DNA from: RPQJ01 sp963707145
GTDB taxonomy: Bacteria; Pseudomonadota; Gammaproteobacteria; Steroidobacterales; Steroidobacteraceae
Direction of reading: 5' to 3'
DNA length: 64,000 bases
NCBI GenBank assembly: GCA_963707145.1
Contig: CAVPOQ010000003.1
Coordinates: forward strand, 62,001-126,000
The position numbers and the translations under genes are program-made. The notes below the pieces were generated by a model, which worked only from the letters and a program-made list of their open reading frames with translations, was not told the DNA's origin and searched no databases. Positions 8,965-16,634 of this stretch are shown piece after piece. Position 1 is the first letter of the stretch; each line of letters opens with the position of its first letter.

Positions 8965-9781
8965 GGCGTGTTAACACTACCGCAGTGCCTCCACGACCAG
9001 CGCGAAGCATGAGGAACGCCATGAACATGACGTCCAGCTTGTCGAAGCGGCTGAAGATGCGACGGAAGCCCTTGAGCCTGCGGAACAGTCGCTCGATCTC
9101 GTTGCGACGTCGGTACCAGGCCTTGCTGTATAGTCCACGGCTCGAGGCGAGTCGACGAGTGGCGGGACCACCGGGATCAAGTCGAGATCGAGCGCCAGTT
9201 GGCGGGTCTCGTTGCCCTCGTACGCACGATCCATGAGGCAGACGGCAGCGACGCGGCAAGCCCGAGAACAGCGTGCGCAGCAGTTCGCGGCCGGCAGGCG
9301 CATCGCTGGCCTGTCCCGGCGTCAGCGAAAACGTCAGAGCCGTTCGAGCATCCGCGGCAACCATATGAATTTTGGTGGTCCAACCGCCGCGGGACTTGTC
9401 CGATGGCTTGCGGTGCCGTTTTTTTTAGAGCGCCGGTGCCATCCGGATGCACCTTGACGATCGTGCTGTCGAGGCTGACCGCTTCGATGCTTTCACGCGA
9501 ATGAGCTGCTGATGCTGCAGTTCCTCAAACAAACGATCCAGCACCCCGGCCTTGGCCCAGCGGTTCATACGGGTATAAATCGTGTGCCAATTGCCGAAGC
9601 GCTTGGGCAGCGCCCGCCATTTGCAGCCGTTCTCCGCGACGTACAGGATCGCGTTGACAGAGCGTCGAGGTTGCTGAGCGAGACGTTGCCGCGCTGTACC
9701 GGCAGGAACGGCTCGATGCGACTGAACTGAGCGGCGCTGATTTCCATGCCGCTCAGCATATCACTTAGTAGTGAACAGGCC
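8965..9781 (-). mobile_element. IS5-family insertion sequence, inactive
   Basis: An 817-bp element with related ends: GGCGTGTTAACACTAC on the left and, read inward from the right, GGCCTGTTCACTACTAAG. It is flanked by CTAG (8961-8964) and CTAA (9782-9785), which fit the 4-bp YTAR target duplication of IS5 relatives. The transposase inside is frameshifted. It has inserted into the 5' part of IS91-family remnant 3. Confidence 0.75.
8977..9747 (-). pseudogene. IS5-family transposase, multiple frameshifts
   Basis: Reading the minus strand in pieces gives a DDE transposase: MEISAAQFSRIEPFLPVQRG (start 9747), then in other frames NGCKW, LPKRFGNWHTIY, VHPDGTGALKK, WTTKIHMVAADART, LMDRAYEG, IPVVPP, RNEIERLFRRLKGFRRIFSR and the ending FALVVEALR. 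At least four frame changes are needed to join them, so the gene is dead. DRAYEG carries one of the catalytic acidic residues and the NEIERLFRRLK block holds the last glutamate. Confidence 0.85.
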
Positions 9782-9785
9782 CTAA

Positions 9786-10121
9786 GCCACGCTGCTGTAT
9801 CGACTGGTCGAGCGGCACTACCCGGCATTTCGCGAGCTGCGTGCTGCGGAAGGTCGACCGCTGCCCGACTCCGTCGAGGCGGAGTTGGATGCCTACCTGA
9901 AGTGCGGCCGGCTGGAGGAGGGCTTCCTGCGCTGCGGATCGTGTCCCGCGGCGTGGTGTACGAGTCGTGAGTTCTGGTCTGGTTGGCCTCGTGCTCAGTT
10001 GACCACGGCGGACAGCCGACCGAGTTGATTGTCACTCTGGGTAGCGCCTCCGCTCCAGGCGTCCGGCCGCCAGGCAGAGGCCCGCGGCCGGAAATCAGGG
10101 GCGTTTGAAAGTACTATCCGC
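9786..10121 (+). mobile_element. IS91-family element remnant 3 (transposase N-terminus plus 3' end)
   Basis: From 9786 the plus strand reads TLLYRLVERHYPAFRELRAA, then LPDSVEAELDAYLKCGRLEE and GFLRCGSC. This is the N-terminal region ahead of the zinc-binding cysteines of IS91-type transposases. The catalytic core and C-terminus are deleted: about 50 bp later the sequence is non-coding, and the shared 3' terminus of the element is reached at 10045-10121. Orientation is the same as in remnants 1 and 2. Immediately after the terminal TATCCG comes CAAG, one of the tetranucleotides that IS91 relatives use as target. Confidence 0.75.
10045..10121 (+). repeat. IS91-type terminal repeat, copy 3
   Basis: The segment GCGCCTCCGCTCCAGGCGTC through TCAGGGGCGTTTGAAAGTAC to TATCCGC is the third copy of the element end. 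A different flank begins after it. Confidence 0.75.
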
Positions 10122-10125
10122 AAGA

Positions 10126-10400
10126 GGACGCGCCCCCCCCGGCGTGGTGACCAAGAACAACATGTTCGCGAACGGCCCGCCTGGCACTCCCTCCGCGAAT
10201 TGCGGTTTGATGAACTCCGCAGTTGTCGGTATGAACGCGACCAGCAATAGATGGGGTTCGCCGACCGGCCCGGGAGCTGCGCCAGCGAATGCCACGTGCA
10301 TTTCGAGAATCTGGTTGGATCGACGACTGCCTTGCCATTCGCCACCAAGCCGTTCGCGGTGTCGATCGTGAAGCCGCGAGCCTATCGGGGGGGGCGGGCA
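10126..10400 (-). pseudogene. Possible decayed coding remnant, unknown family
   Basis: The minus strand contains two stretches with protein-like composition in different frames: FTIDTANGLVANGKAVVDPT and, after one frame change, EMHVAFAGAAPGPVGEPHLL running into LVAFIPTTAEFIKPQFAEG and ANMLFLVTTPGG. The second runs into the IS91 terminal repeat, which would have truncated it. I do not recognise the family, and an accidental open stretch in GC-rich DNA cannot be excluded. Confidence 0.3.
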
Positions 10401-10560
10401 GTGACGGCCGGCAGTTGACATAAGTCGGCCGCTCCGCGCAGCCCGTTTGAAACCCATGCCGTGAATGTGACATTCTCGACCGACCAAAAACGACAAGTGC
10501 CGCGCGAGCAACTCGCGTTTCGCAGGGATGCGTCGAGGCGGCAAGGAAGGGAGAACGACG

Positions 10561-12837
10561 ATGAAGCGCATATTGCTGTGCCTGGCCATGGCCGTGCTGG
10601 CGATGCCCGCTCAAGCGGCACTGACTTCCAGCGCCAAGCAGATCGCCTCGGTACGAATCAGCCAGACGGTCTACGAGTACACGTACCAGGTCACGGTAAG
10701 GAACACCGGGCCCGCGGTGACCAACGTCAAGGCCTTCGTGTCCTCGACCCTGCCGAACGTGACCGTGCTCGACGACATGTCCGTGATCGGCGACCTCGGC
10801 AGCGGCCTGCGCGTGACCAGCCCCGATTCCGTCAAGGTCCGGGTCGACCGCAGCCAGCCATTCCGCACGACCGATCTGCGCTGGACGGTCGGCTTCGAGG
10901 CGAAGCTGGTGCTGCAGGGCAAGGTGCGCTCGGCGGCTGGCCCGATGGCGGGCGCGCAGGTGTTCGTGCGCGTGGATCGCAGCGGCTCGCCACGCGCAGC
11001 GGACGAGTACGGCCGGCCGATGGTCGAGATCGTCGGCACCGTTGCCGATGCCGCCGGCAACTACTCGGTGGAGGTCCCGGTCGTGACCGACACCGAGTTC
11101 GTATCCGTGAAGTCCGCGGGCGCCGGCGACGCGTCGCACGTGGTGTTCGCGAGCTTGCTGCGTTCCGCGGAGAGCTTGCTCGACATCGTGAAGCGCACGG
11201 GGCTCCCGCCCGTCGCACCAGGCACGTATCCGCTCACCGATTCGGCACTGCCCGCGCTGAACCTCACCAGCCTGTCGACGGGCGTTGCGGTCGTGCTGTG
11301 GAATTCCGTGGCCGGCGACTACATCGACAGCGATGCGAAACTGCTCGACGCCGAGCGCGCCGGCAATGCGATGATGATGCTGGAGCGGGCCGCAGCCATC
11401 GAGCTCGTCCGCGAACGCGGTGCCTCCAGCCTGCCGGCCGGCATCCCGGACACGCTCGAACTCGTCGACGATGCGGAGGCGTACCGTAGCTTCCTGGCGC
11501 CGATCGAGATCGCCACGCCAGGAGCCACGCTCGCGACTGCCGAGCTGGTCGTCAACTCTCTGTCCGTCCCGTACACCCGCAGCAGCGCGCGCGGCGACTG
11601 GCTGCTGCTCGACGTGAGCGGCGAATTCCCGCTGACCGGACTGCGCAGCGGTGCGCGACTGAACCTGCTGAGCGGCAACGCGTTCGAGGGCACCGTCTCC
11701 AACGGTGGTGGCAAGGGCCCCGGCACTTGGACCGTGGACGCTGCGGGGCGTGTCGTCGCCGATTACTCCCCGGCCCTGCAATTCGCCCCGGTCTTCGTGA
11801 ATAAGGCCCCCTGCGACGGATCGCCGATCCCCCAGATCGCCATGCAGAGTACGCTCGAACGGAACACCGTGACACGGCTCTGGGACGGCGTCGTCACCGA
11901 CCAGCTCGTGAACGTCTCTCGCGTCCGCAACTCGTATCCGGGCAACCCCTGCTACGCGGACGAGGTCAGCGAGTCGCTGAGCCTTTCGGGTGCCGTCACC
12001 GCGCTGCGCACGCGCGACGCGTTGTCGTTCACCGCGTCGCAGCTGGCCGGCCACACCATCGGCCTCATCGTGCGGCACCCGCTGTTCGCGTCAGTGGCAT
12101 CGGCCGCCTACAGCATCCCGGAGATGCGTTACCTGAGGATGCCGCTGCTCGCGAACGGCACGGGCAGCGTGCCGGTCCGCACCGCTAGCGGGGTACAGAC
12201 CCTCAGCTACCTCTGGTCGGTCACGACGGACAAGGATCTGCTGATCAGCTTCGCCGACGGCACGACGAACCGCATCCTGCTCGTGGGCGAGACCGGCCCG
12301 TTCCTGGCCACGGCCTCGATCGCCGAGTACCCGGCCGGCAGCCCCTTCAAAGCGGCTGTCTTCGGCACACCGCTGGCCTACTCGGACGTGGCGCCGCAAT
12401 TCGTGACTGCTGACATCGCCAACTTTAGATTCCGCAGCCGGATCGGCTACCTCGAGAACCTGCCATCGCAGTCGCCGACCGGCGATAGTGTGTTCGACTT
12501 CGCGTTCCGCGCCGATGGCCGTGGTTGCACCTTCTTCTCCGACCCGGACACGGGTGGAATCGTCCAGGAGTCGCGTCCCGTCGTCTGGCAGATCGACGCC
12601 GTTGGTCAGCTCGACTACACGCGCGACAACCCGAACCCGAACGGGTCTGACCAGCGCCGTCTGTGGCGCCTGATCGCGATGGAGGAGCGCGGCGACGCCA
12701 TGTGGTACTGGATGGACGAGCAGCTGCAAAGCTACCGCCCAGGAACCGGCGAGCTGCCACCGGATTTCAGCGACTCGCCGGGCCGCCTGACGGCCTTCGA
12801 GATCGTCGGCGACGCCTCGACCTGCGTGCTCCCGTAG
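10561..12837 (+). CDS. Large exported protein of unknown function
   Basis: A 758-residue protein. ATG 10561 follows a purine-rich AAGGAAGGGAG and opens a clean signal peptide (MKRILLCLAMAVLAMPAQA). Residues about 20-110 look like an Ig-like or DUF11-type beta domain (VYEYTYQVTVRNTGPAVTNV). Residues 118-190 resemble a carboxypeptidase-regulatory-like fold (LQGKVRSAAGPMAGAQVFVR, then AGNYSVEVPV). The remaining 550 residues match nothing I know. Four cysteines in the last two thirds (KAPCDG, NPCYADE, RGCTFF, STCVLP) could form two disulfides. No membrane anchor or sorting tail is visible, so it is probably periplasmic or secreted. It is bordered by the IS91 terminus on the left and an MFS fragment on the right, and is the third exported cargo protein of the patch. 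Confidence 0.8.
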   Translation: MKRILLCLAMAVLAMPAQAALTSSAKQIASVRISQTVYEYTYQVTVRNTGPAVTNVKAFVSSTLPNVTVLDDMSVIGDLGSGLRVTSPDSVKVRVDRSQPFRTTDLRWTVGFEAKLVLQGKVRSAAGPMAGAQVFVRVDRSGSPRAADEYGRPMVEIVGTVADAAGNYSVEVPVVTDTEFVSVKSAGAGDASHVVFASLLRSAESLLDIVKRTGLPPVAPGTYPLTDSALPALNLTSLSTGVAVVLWNSVAGDYIDSDAKLLDAERAGNAMMMLERAAAIELVRERGASSLPAGIPDTLELVDDAEAYRSFLAPIEIATPGATLATAELVVNSLSVPYTRSSARGDWLLLDVSGEFPLTGLRSGARLNLLSGNAFEGTVSNGGGKGPGTWTVDAAGRVVADYSPALQFAPVFVNKAPCDGSPIPQIAMQSTLERNTVTRLWDGVVTDQLVNVSRVRNSYPGNPCYADEVSESLSLSGAVTALRTRDALSFTASQLAGHTIGLIVRHPLFASVASAAYSIPEMRYLRMPLLANGTGSVPVRTASGVQTLSYLWSVTTDKDLLISFADGTTNRILLVGETGPFLATASIAEYPAGSPFKAAVFGTPLAYSDVAPQFVTADIANFRFRSRIGYLENLPSQSPTGDSVFDFAFRADGRGCTFFSDPDTGGIVQESRPVVWQIDAVGQLDYTRDNPNPNGSDQRRLWRLIAMEERGDAMWYWMDEQLQSYRPGTGELPPDFSDSPGRLTAFEIVGDASTCVLP

Positions 12838-12839
12838 GC

Positions 12840-12857
12840 AGGAGGGGCAGTCCTCCT
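12840..12857 (+). terminator. Short hairpin after the unknown secreted protein
   Basis: AGGAGG and CCTCCT pair around a 6-nt loop, starting 3 nt after the stop. The stem is only 6 bp with no T-run, so its role as a terminator is weakly supported. Confidence 0.25.
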
Positions 12858-12920
12858 TGCCGGGGACTGTACCCTTCTTCACCTCCGGCATATCCCAGTC
12901 ATTGAGGCAACGTCGCCACG

Positions 12921-13286
12921 GAGGTCGGGCGCGTGCCCCTGCTGCTTGGGGGCTGGGCGTTGCGCGTCGTCGTGCTGTTGCTGCTCGCCTTTGCCGAGCC
13001 GAACGTGATCGGGGTCTGGGCGCTGTTCGTCGCGTATTCGGCGACGCTGGCCGTGACCGAGCCGGCCGAGCGTTTGCTGATCGGCGACCATGCCGACGAG
13101 CGCGAGCGGGGTACGGCCTACGGCCTGTATCACCTCACCGGCGGGCTGCTGGTACTGCCCGGCACGGTACTGTTCGGCCTCCTGTGGGAAGCGTTCGGTT
13201 CGCGGACGGCCTTCGTTGCGGCCGCGGTGGTCGCCTCGCTGGCGGCGGGGCTGATGCTCGTGTCGGGTGCGCGACGATCCCGATGA
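12921..13286 (+). pseudogene. Truncated copy 3 of the MFS transporter 3' end
   Basis: From VGRVPLLLGGWALRVVVLLL to the stop at 13286 this repeats the last third of the transporter at 1271-2470, in frame and without internal deletion, at roughly three-quarters identity by eye. It has diverged most at the extreme C-terminus (LAAGLMLVSGARRSR). There is a GTG at 12933, but the product would hold only about four membrane helices. Unlike copies 1 and 2 it is followed directly by a core gene rather than by IS91 sequence. Confidence 0.75.
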
Positions 13287-13292
13287 CGTAGC

Positions 13293-13880
13293 ATGCACGA
13301 CAACTCCCAGCGACGTGAACAGATGCCTCTTCCGGAGATCACGCTGATCGAGTCCCGCCGCGTGCGGCTCAGGCCGGTGGCGGAGACGGACCTGCCGGCC
13401 CTGCTCGAGATCAACGGCGATCCCGAGGTCACGCGGTTCCTGCCGTATGCGACGTGGCAGTCCCTCGCCGATGGCAGCGCCTGGCTGCGACGCATGGAAG
13501 CCTTGTCCGGGGCTGGCACGGGCCGGCAACTGGTGATCGAGCGCCGCACGGACTCGCGCGTCGTCGGCACCTTCCTGCTCTTTCGCTACGAGGAGCCCAG
13601 CGGGCGTGCGGAGGTCGGCTACGTCCTCGGCCGCGCCCACTGGCGGCAGGGCCTGATGCGGGAAGCCCTCGGTGCGGTCTGTGCGCACGCGTTCGGGTCG
13701 CTCGGGCTGCGCCGCCTCGAGGCCGAGGCAGACCCACTCAACGTTCCGTCGTGCCGGCTGCTGGTGGATGCGGGCTTCCAACTCGAGGGGCGGCTGCGCC
13801 AGCGATGGGTCACCAAGGGCGTCGCCAACGACACGAACCTCTACGGTTTTCTGGCGGACGACGTCCGGTCCGCCTCGTAG
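13293..13880 (+). CDS. GNAT-family acetyltransferase, RimJ/RimL type
   Basis: A 195-residue acetyltransferase of the type that acetylates N-termini or small amines with acetyl-CoA. The family pattern is clear: RRVRLRPVAETDLPALLEIN at the start, a central GYVLGRAHWRQGLMREALGA that contains the acetyl-CoA pyrophosphate loop, and the late LGLRRLEAEADPLNVPSCRL followed by GFQLEGRLRQ. ATG 13293 is taken as the start; MPLPEIT at 13323 is an alternative that begins right at the conserved region. The stop lies 9 bp from the convergent hisIE stop. Substrate unknown. Confidence 0.85.
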   Translation: MHDNSQRREQMPLPEITLIESRRVRLRPVAETDLPALLEINGDPEVTRFLPYATWQSLADGSAWLRRMEALSGAGTGRQLVIERRTDSRVVGTFLLFRYEEPSGRAEVGYVLGRAHWRQGLMREALGAVCAHAFGSLGLRRLEAEADPLNVPSCRLLVDAGFQLEGRLRQRWVTKGVANDTNLYGFLADDVRSAS

Positions 13881-13889
13881 GCAGGCGGC

Positions 13890-14518
13890 TCAGCCCTTGG
13901 ACGCATGCCTCGCCTTCAATTCCTCGACGACGCGCTCGAGGGAAAGGTCCCGCGACTTGAGCAGCAGCAGCAGGTGGAAGAGGAGGTCGGCGCACTCGCT
14001 GACCAGCCCCTCGTCGTCGCGGGTCACGGCGGCGAGCGCCGTCTCGACGCCTTCCTCGCCGACCTTCTGTGCGATGCGCCCGGTCCCTCCGCGAACAGCC
14101 GCGCGGTGTAGCTGCCCTCGGGCTGGTCTGCGATCCGCTGCGCGATGATCTGCTCGAGCAGCGCCAGGAAGGCGAGGCGCTGCGCGGCGGCGGGCGCGGC
14201 GTCGGCGAAGCAGGATTCCGTACCCTTGTGGCAGGTCGGCCCGATCGGGTCGGCGAGCACGAGGATGGCGTCGGAATCGCAATCGGTGCTCACGTCCACG
14301 ACGTCGAGGAAGTGCCCGGAGGTCTCGCCCTTGGTCCAGAGCGACTGGCGCGAGCGGCTGAAGAACACGACGCGGCCGCCGGTGAGCGTCTCGCGCAGCG
14401 CAGTCTCGTTCATGTAGCCCAGCATCAGCACGCGGCCCGTGCGCGCGTGCTGGACGATAACGGGCAGCAGGCCGTCCCCCTTGCTCCAGTCGAGGCTGCG
14501 AACGTCGTCCAGGATCAC
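13890..14518 (-). CDS. hisIE: Bifunctional phosphoribosyl-AMP cyclohydrolase / phosphoribosyl-ATP pyrophosphatase, one frameshift
   Basis: Steps 2 and 3 of histidine synthesis. The HisI half starts at GTG 14518, which overlaps the hisF stop (GTGA), and shows SLDWSKGDGLLPVIVQ, GETSGHFLDVVDVSTDCDSD and GPTCHKGTESCF with the zinc-binding cysteines. The HisE half shows GRIAQKVGEEGVETALAAV and ADLLFHLLLLLKSR. The halves lie in different frames: at 14082-14090 one base is missing between RLFAEG and TGRIAQ. Total length is 629 nt; with one base restored it gives 209 residues, normal for HisIE. A sequencing error is more likely than a pseudogene, since both halves are fully conserved. Last gene of the his operon. 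Confidence 0.88.
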
Positions 14519-15283
14519 GGTCGCACCTCGATGTGTCGTTCGCGCAGGAAGCGCTTGAGATCGGGAATGGCGATGGCCCCGGTGTGGAACACGCTCGCCG
14601 CGAGCGCGCCGTCCACGCGGGCCTCGGCGAACACCGCGAGGAAGTGCTCCGGCGCACCGGCGCCGCCCGAGGCGATCAGCGGCACGCGACAGACCTCGCG
14701 CACGCGCGCGAGCTGCGCGAGATCGTAGCCGGTGCGCACGCCGTCGCTCGCCATGCAGTTGAGCACGATCTCGCCCGCCCCGCGGTCCTGCGCCTCCCTG
14801 CACCCAGTCGAGGGTACGCCGTGCCGTGCTGCGCGAGCGCTCCGGGTCGCCGGTGAACTGGTGGACGAGCCAGTCGTCGCCCTCGGTCTGGCTGTCCACG
14901 CCCACCACCACGCACTGCGAGCCGAAGCGGTGGGCGAGGCGGTCGATCAGCGCCGGGTCGGCGAGCGCGGGGGAGTTCACCGAGATCTTCTCGGCGCCCG
15001 CATTGAGCACGGCCTCGGCGTCGGCGACGCTGCGGATGCCGCCGGCGACGCAGAACGGAATGTCGAGCACGCGCGCGATCCGGCCGATCCAGCTGCGATC
15101 CACGGAGCGCCCCTGCGGGCTCGCCGTGATGTCGTAGAACACGAGCTCGTCGGCGCCCTCGGCACGGTAGCGCGTGGCGAGTTCGAGGATGTCGCCGACG
15201 ACGCGGTGGTCGCGGAAGCGCACGCCCTTGACGACCTGGCCGTCGCGGACGTCGAGGCAGGGGATTATGCGGCGGGCAAGAAT
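14515..15283 (-). CDS. hisF: Imidazole glycerol phosphate synthase, cyclase subunit; AUU start and one frameshift
   Basis: HisF forms IGP and AICAR with HisH. Conserved parts are ARRIIPCLDVRDGQVVKGVR (with the catalytic Asp), CVAGGIRSVADAEAVLNAGA, EKISVNSPAL, NCMASDGVRTGYDL and PLIASGGAGAPEHF. No ATG, GTG or TTG lies in frame ahead of the conserved N-terminus; the codon in the right place is ATT at 15283-15281, with AGGAG eight bases upstream. One extra base near 14795-14799 (CAGGGAGG where CAGGAGG is expected) breaks the frame; without it the gene codes for 255 residues, normal length. It overlaps the end of hisA by 19 nt and the start of hisI by 4 nt. Confidence 0.88.
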
Positions 15284-16014
15284 GGCGCGAGCTCCTCGGC
15301 GCTGAGACGACCCTCGAGCAGGGCGCGTCCGCTGATCACGGCGGCCACGCCGGTCGCCTCGAGCGCGTGCAGGTCCGCCGCGGCACTCACGCCGCCGGAG
15401 GCCTGCCAGGCGACGTTCGGGTAGCGGCGCACGCACTCGGCGTACAGGGCCACGTTGGGCCCCGACAGCGCGCCGTCGCGGGCGACGTCGGTGCACAGCA
15501 CGTGGCGCAGGCCCGCGGGCAGGTAGCGCTCGACCGCGTCCCAAAGGCTGGTGCCGGTCTGCCGCTCCCAGCCGTGCGTCGCGAGCCGCGGCGTGCCGCC
15601 CGCGTCGAGGCGCACGTCGAAGGCGAGCACGACCCGCTCGGCGCCGAGTCCGTGCAGCCAGCCGCCCACCTCGTCGGGTGCGGTGACGGCGACGCTGCCG
15701 ACCACGACGCGCGACACCCTGAGTGAAAGCAGACCGTCGGCCACCTCGCGGCTGCGCACCCCGCCCCCGACCTGGATCGCGGCGGAGCGCTCGGCCGCAC
15801 GCGCGGCAAGCCGGGCGATGGCCTCGCGATTTGCCTGGGCGCCGTCGCGCGCTCCGTCGAGGTCCACGACGTGGACCTCGGGCGCGCCCAGTGCGAGGTA
15901 TCGCTCGAGCACCTCGAGCGGATCGCTCGCGTAGACGGTCTCGGCATCGAAGCGGCCTTGCAGCAGCCGCACGCACTGCCCGCCGCGCAGGTCGATGGCC
16001 GGGATCAGCAGCAT
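15265..16014 (-). CDS. hisA: ProFAR isomerase
   Basis: HisA converts ProFAR to PRFAR, step 4 of histidine synthesis. The 249-residue TIM barrel is intact: MLLIPAIDLRGGQCVRLLQG holds the first catalytic Asp, VDLDGARDG, IQVGGGVRS and VVGSVAV follow, CTDVARDGALSGPN has the second Asp, and the ending carries ASGGVSAAADLHALE. ATG 16014 overlaps the hisH stop (ATGA), so translation is coupled. Unlike its neighbours hisH and hisF it has no frame error. Confidence 0.95.
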   Translation of the reverse strand: MLLIPAIDLRGGQCVRLLQGRFDAETVYASDPLEVLERYLALGAPEVHVVDLDGARDGAQANREAIARLAARAAERSAAIQVGGGVRSREVADGLLSLRVSRVVVGSVAVTAPDEVGGWLHGLGAERVVLAFDVRLDAGGTPRLATHGWERQTGTSLWDAVERYLPAGLRHVLCTDVARDGALSGPNVALYAECVRRYPNVAWQASGGVSAAADLHALEATGVAAVISGRALLEGRLSAEELAPFLPAA

Positions 16015-16624
16015 CAGGCGAGTTCCAGGAAGTTGGCCAGCACCCTGCTGCCCGCGGCGGCGGAACGCTCCGGGTGGAACTGCACGCCATGGAAGTTGCC
16101 GAGCCGAACGGCCGCCGAGAACTCGCCGCCGTAGTCGGTCGCGGCCAGCGTCCAGGGACCCGGCGGGGCAGCGTAGCTGTGCACGAAGTAGACGTGCTCG
16201 CCGTCGTGAATGCCCGCGAACAGCGGGCTCGGCCGCGACCAGGCGCAACTGGTTCCAGCCCATGTGCGGCACCGGGAAGTCCTCGCGGCGCGGGAAGCGC
16301 GCGACCCGCTCGGCGATCAGCCCGAGGCACTCGGTATCCGCGCCGTCGTCGCCTTCCTCGCTGCTCGCGAACAGCAGCTGCATGCCGAGGCAGATGCCGA
16401 GCACCGGCTGGGTGAGCTGCGGGATGATCTCCGCGAGCCCGAGCGCATGCAGCCGCGCCATGGCGTCCGCCGCCGCGCCGACGCCGGGCAGGATCACGCG
16501 TGGTGCAGCGCGCAGTTCGACCGGCGTCGGCCGTCAGTCGCGAGGTGGCGCCGAGGCGCTCGAGCGCGTAGCGCAGCGAGGCGATGTTGGCGCCGCCGTT
16601 GTCGACGATGGCGACGTCGCTCAT
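16014..16624 (-). CDS. hisH: Imidazole glycerol phosphate synthase, glutaminase subunit, two frameshifts
   Basis: HisH supplies ammonia from glutamine to HisF. The class I amidotransferase pieces are all present but in different frames: MSDVAIVDNGGANIASLRYA, then VILPGVGAAADAM and GICLGMQLLF (nucleophile Cys), then HSYAAPPGP and GVQFHPERS (His/Glu). Two extra bases explain this, one near 16518-16526 and one near 16224-16226. The span is 611 nt; removing two bases gives 202 residues, the normal HisH length. Starts at ATG 16624, 10 bp after hisB. Confidence 0.88.
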
Positions 16625-16634
16625 GCCGGATGCC

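Noticed and set aside
9415..9430. A-rich slippery run (CTAAAAAAAACGG on the minus strand) in the IS5 transposase, as a programmed frameshift
   Set aside because: Several other frame changes elsewhere in the same gene show plain decay, so a single functional slip would not restore the protein.
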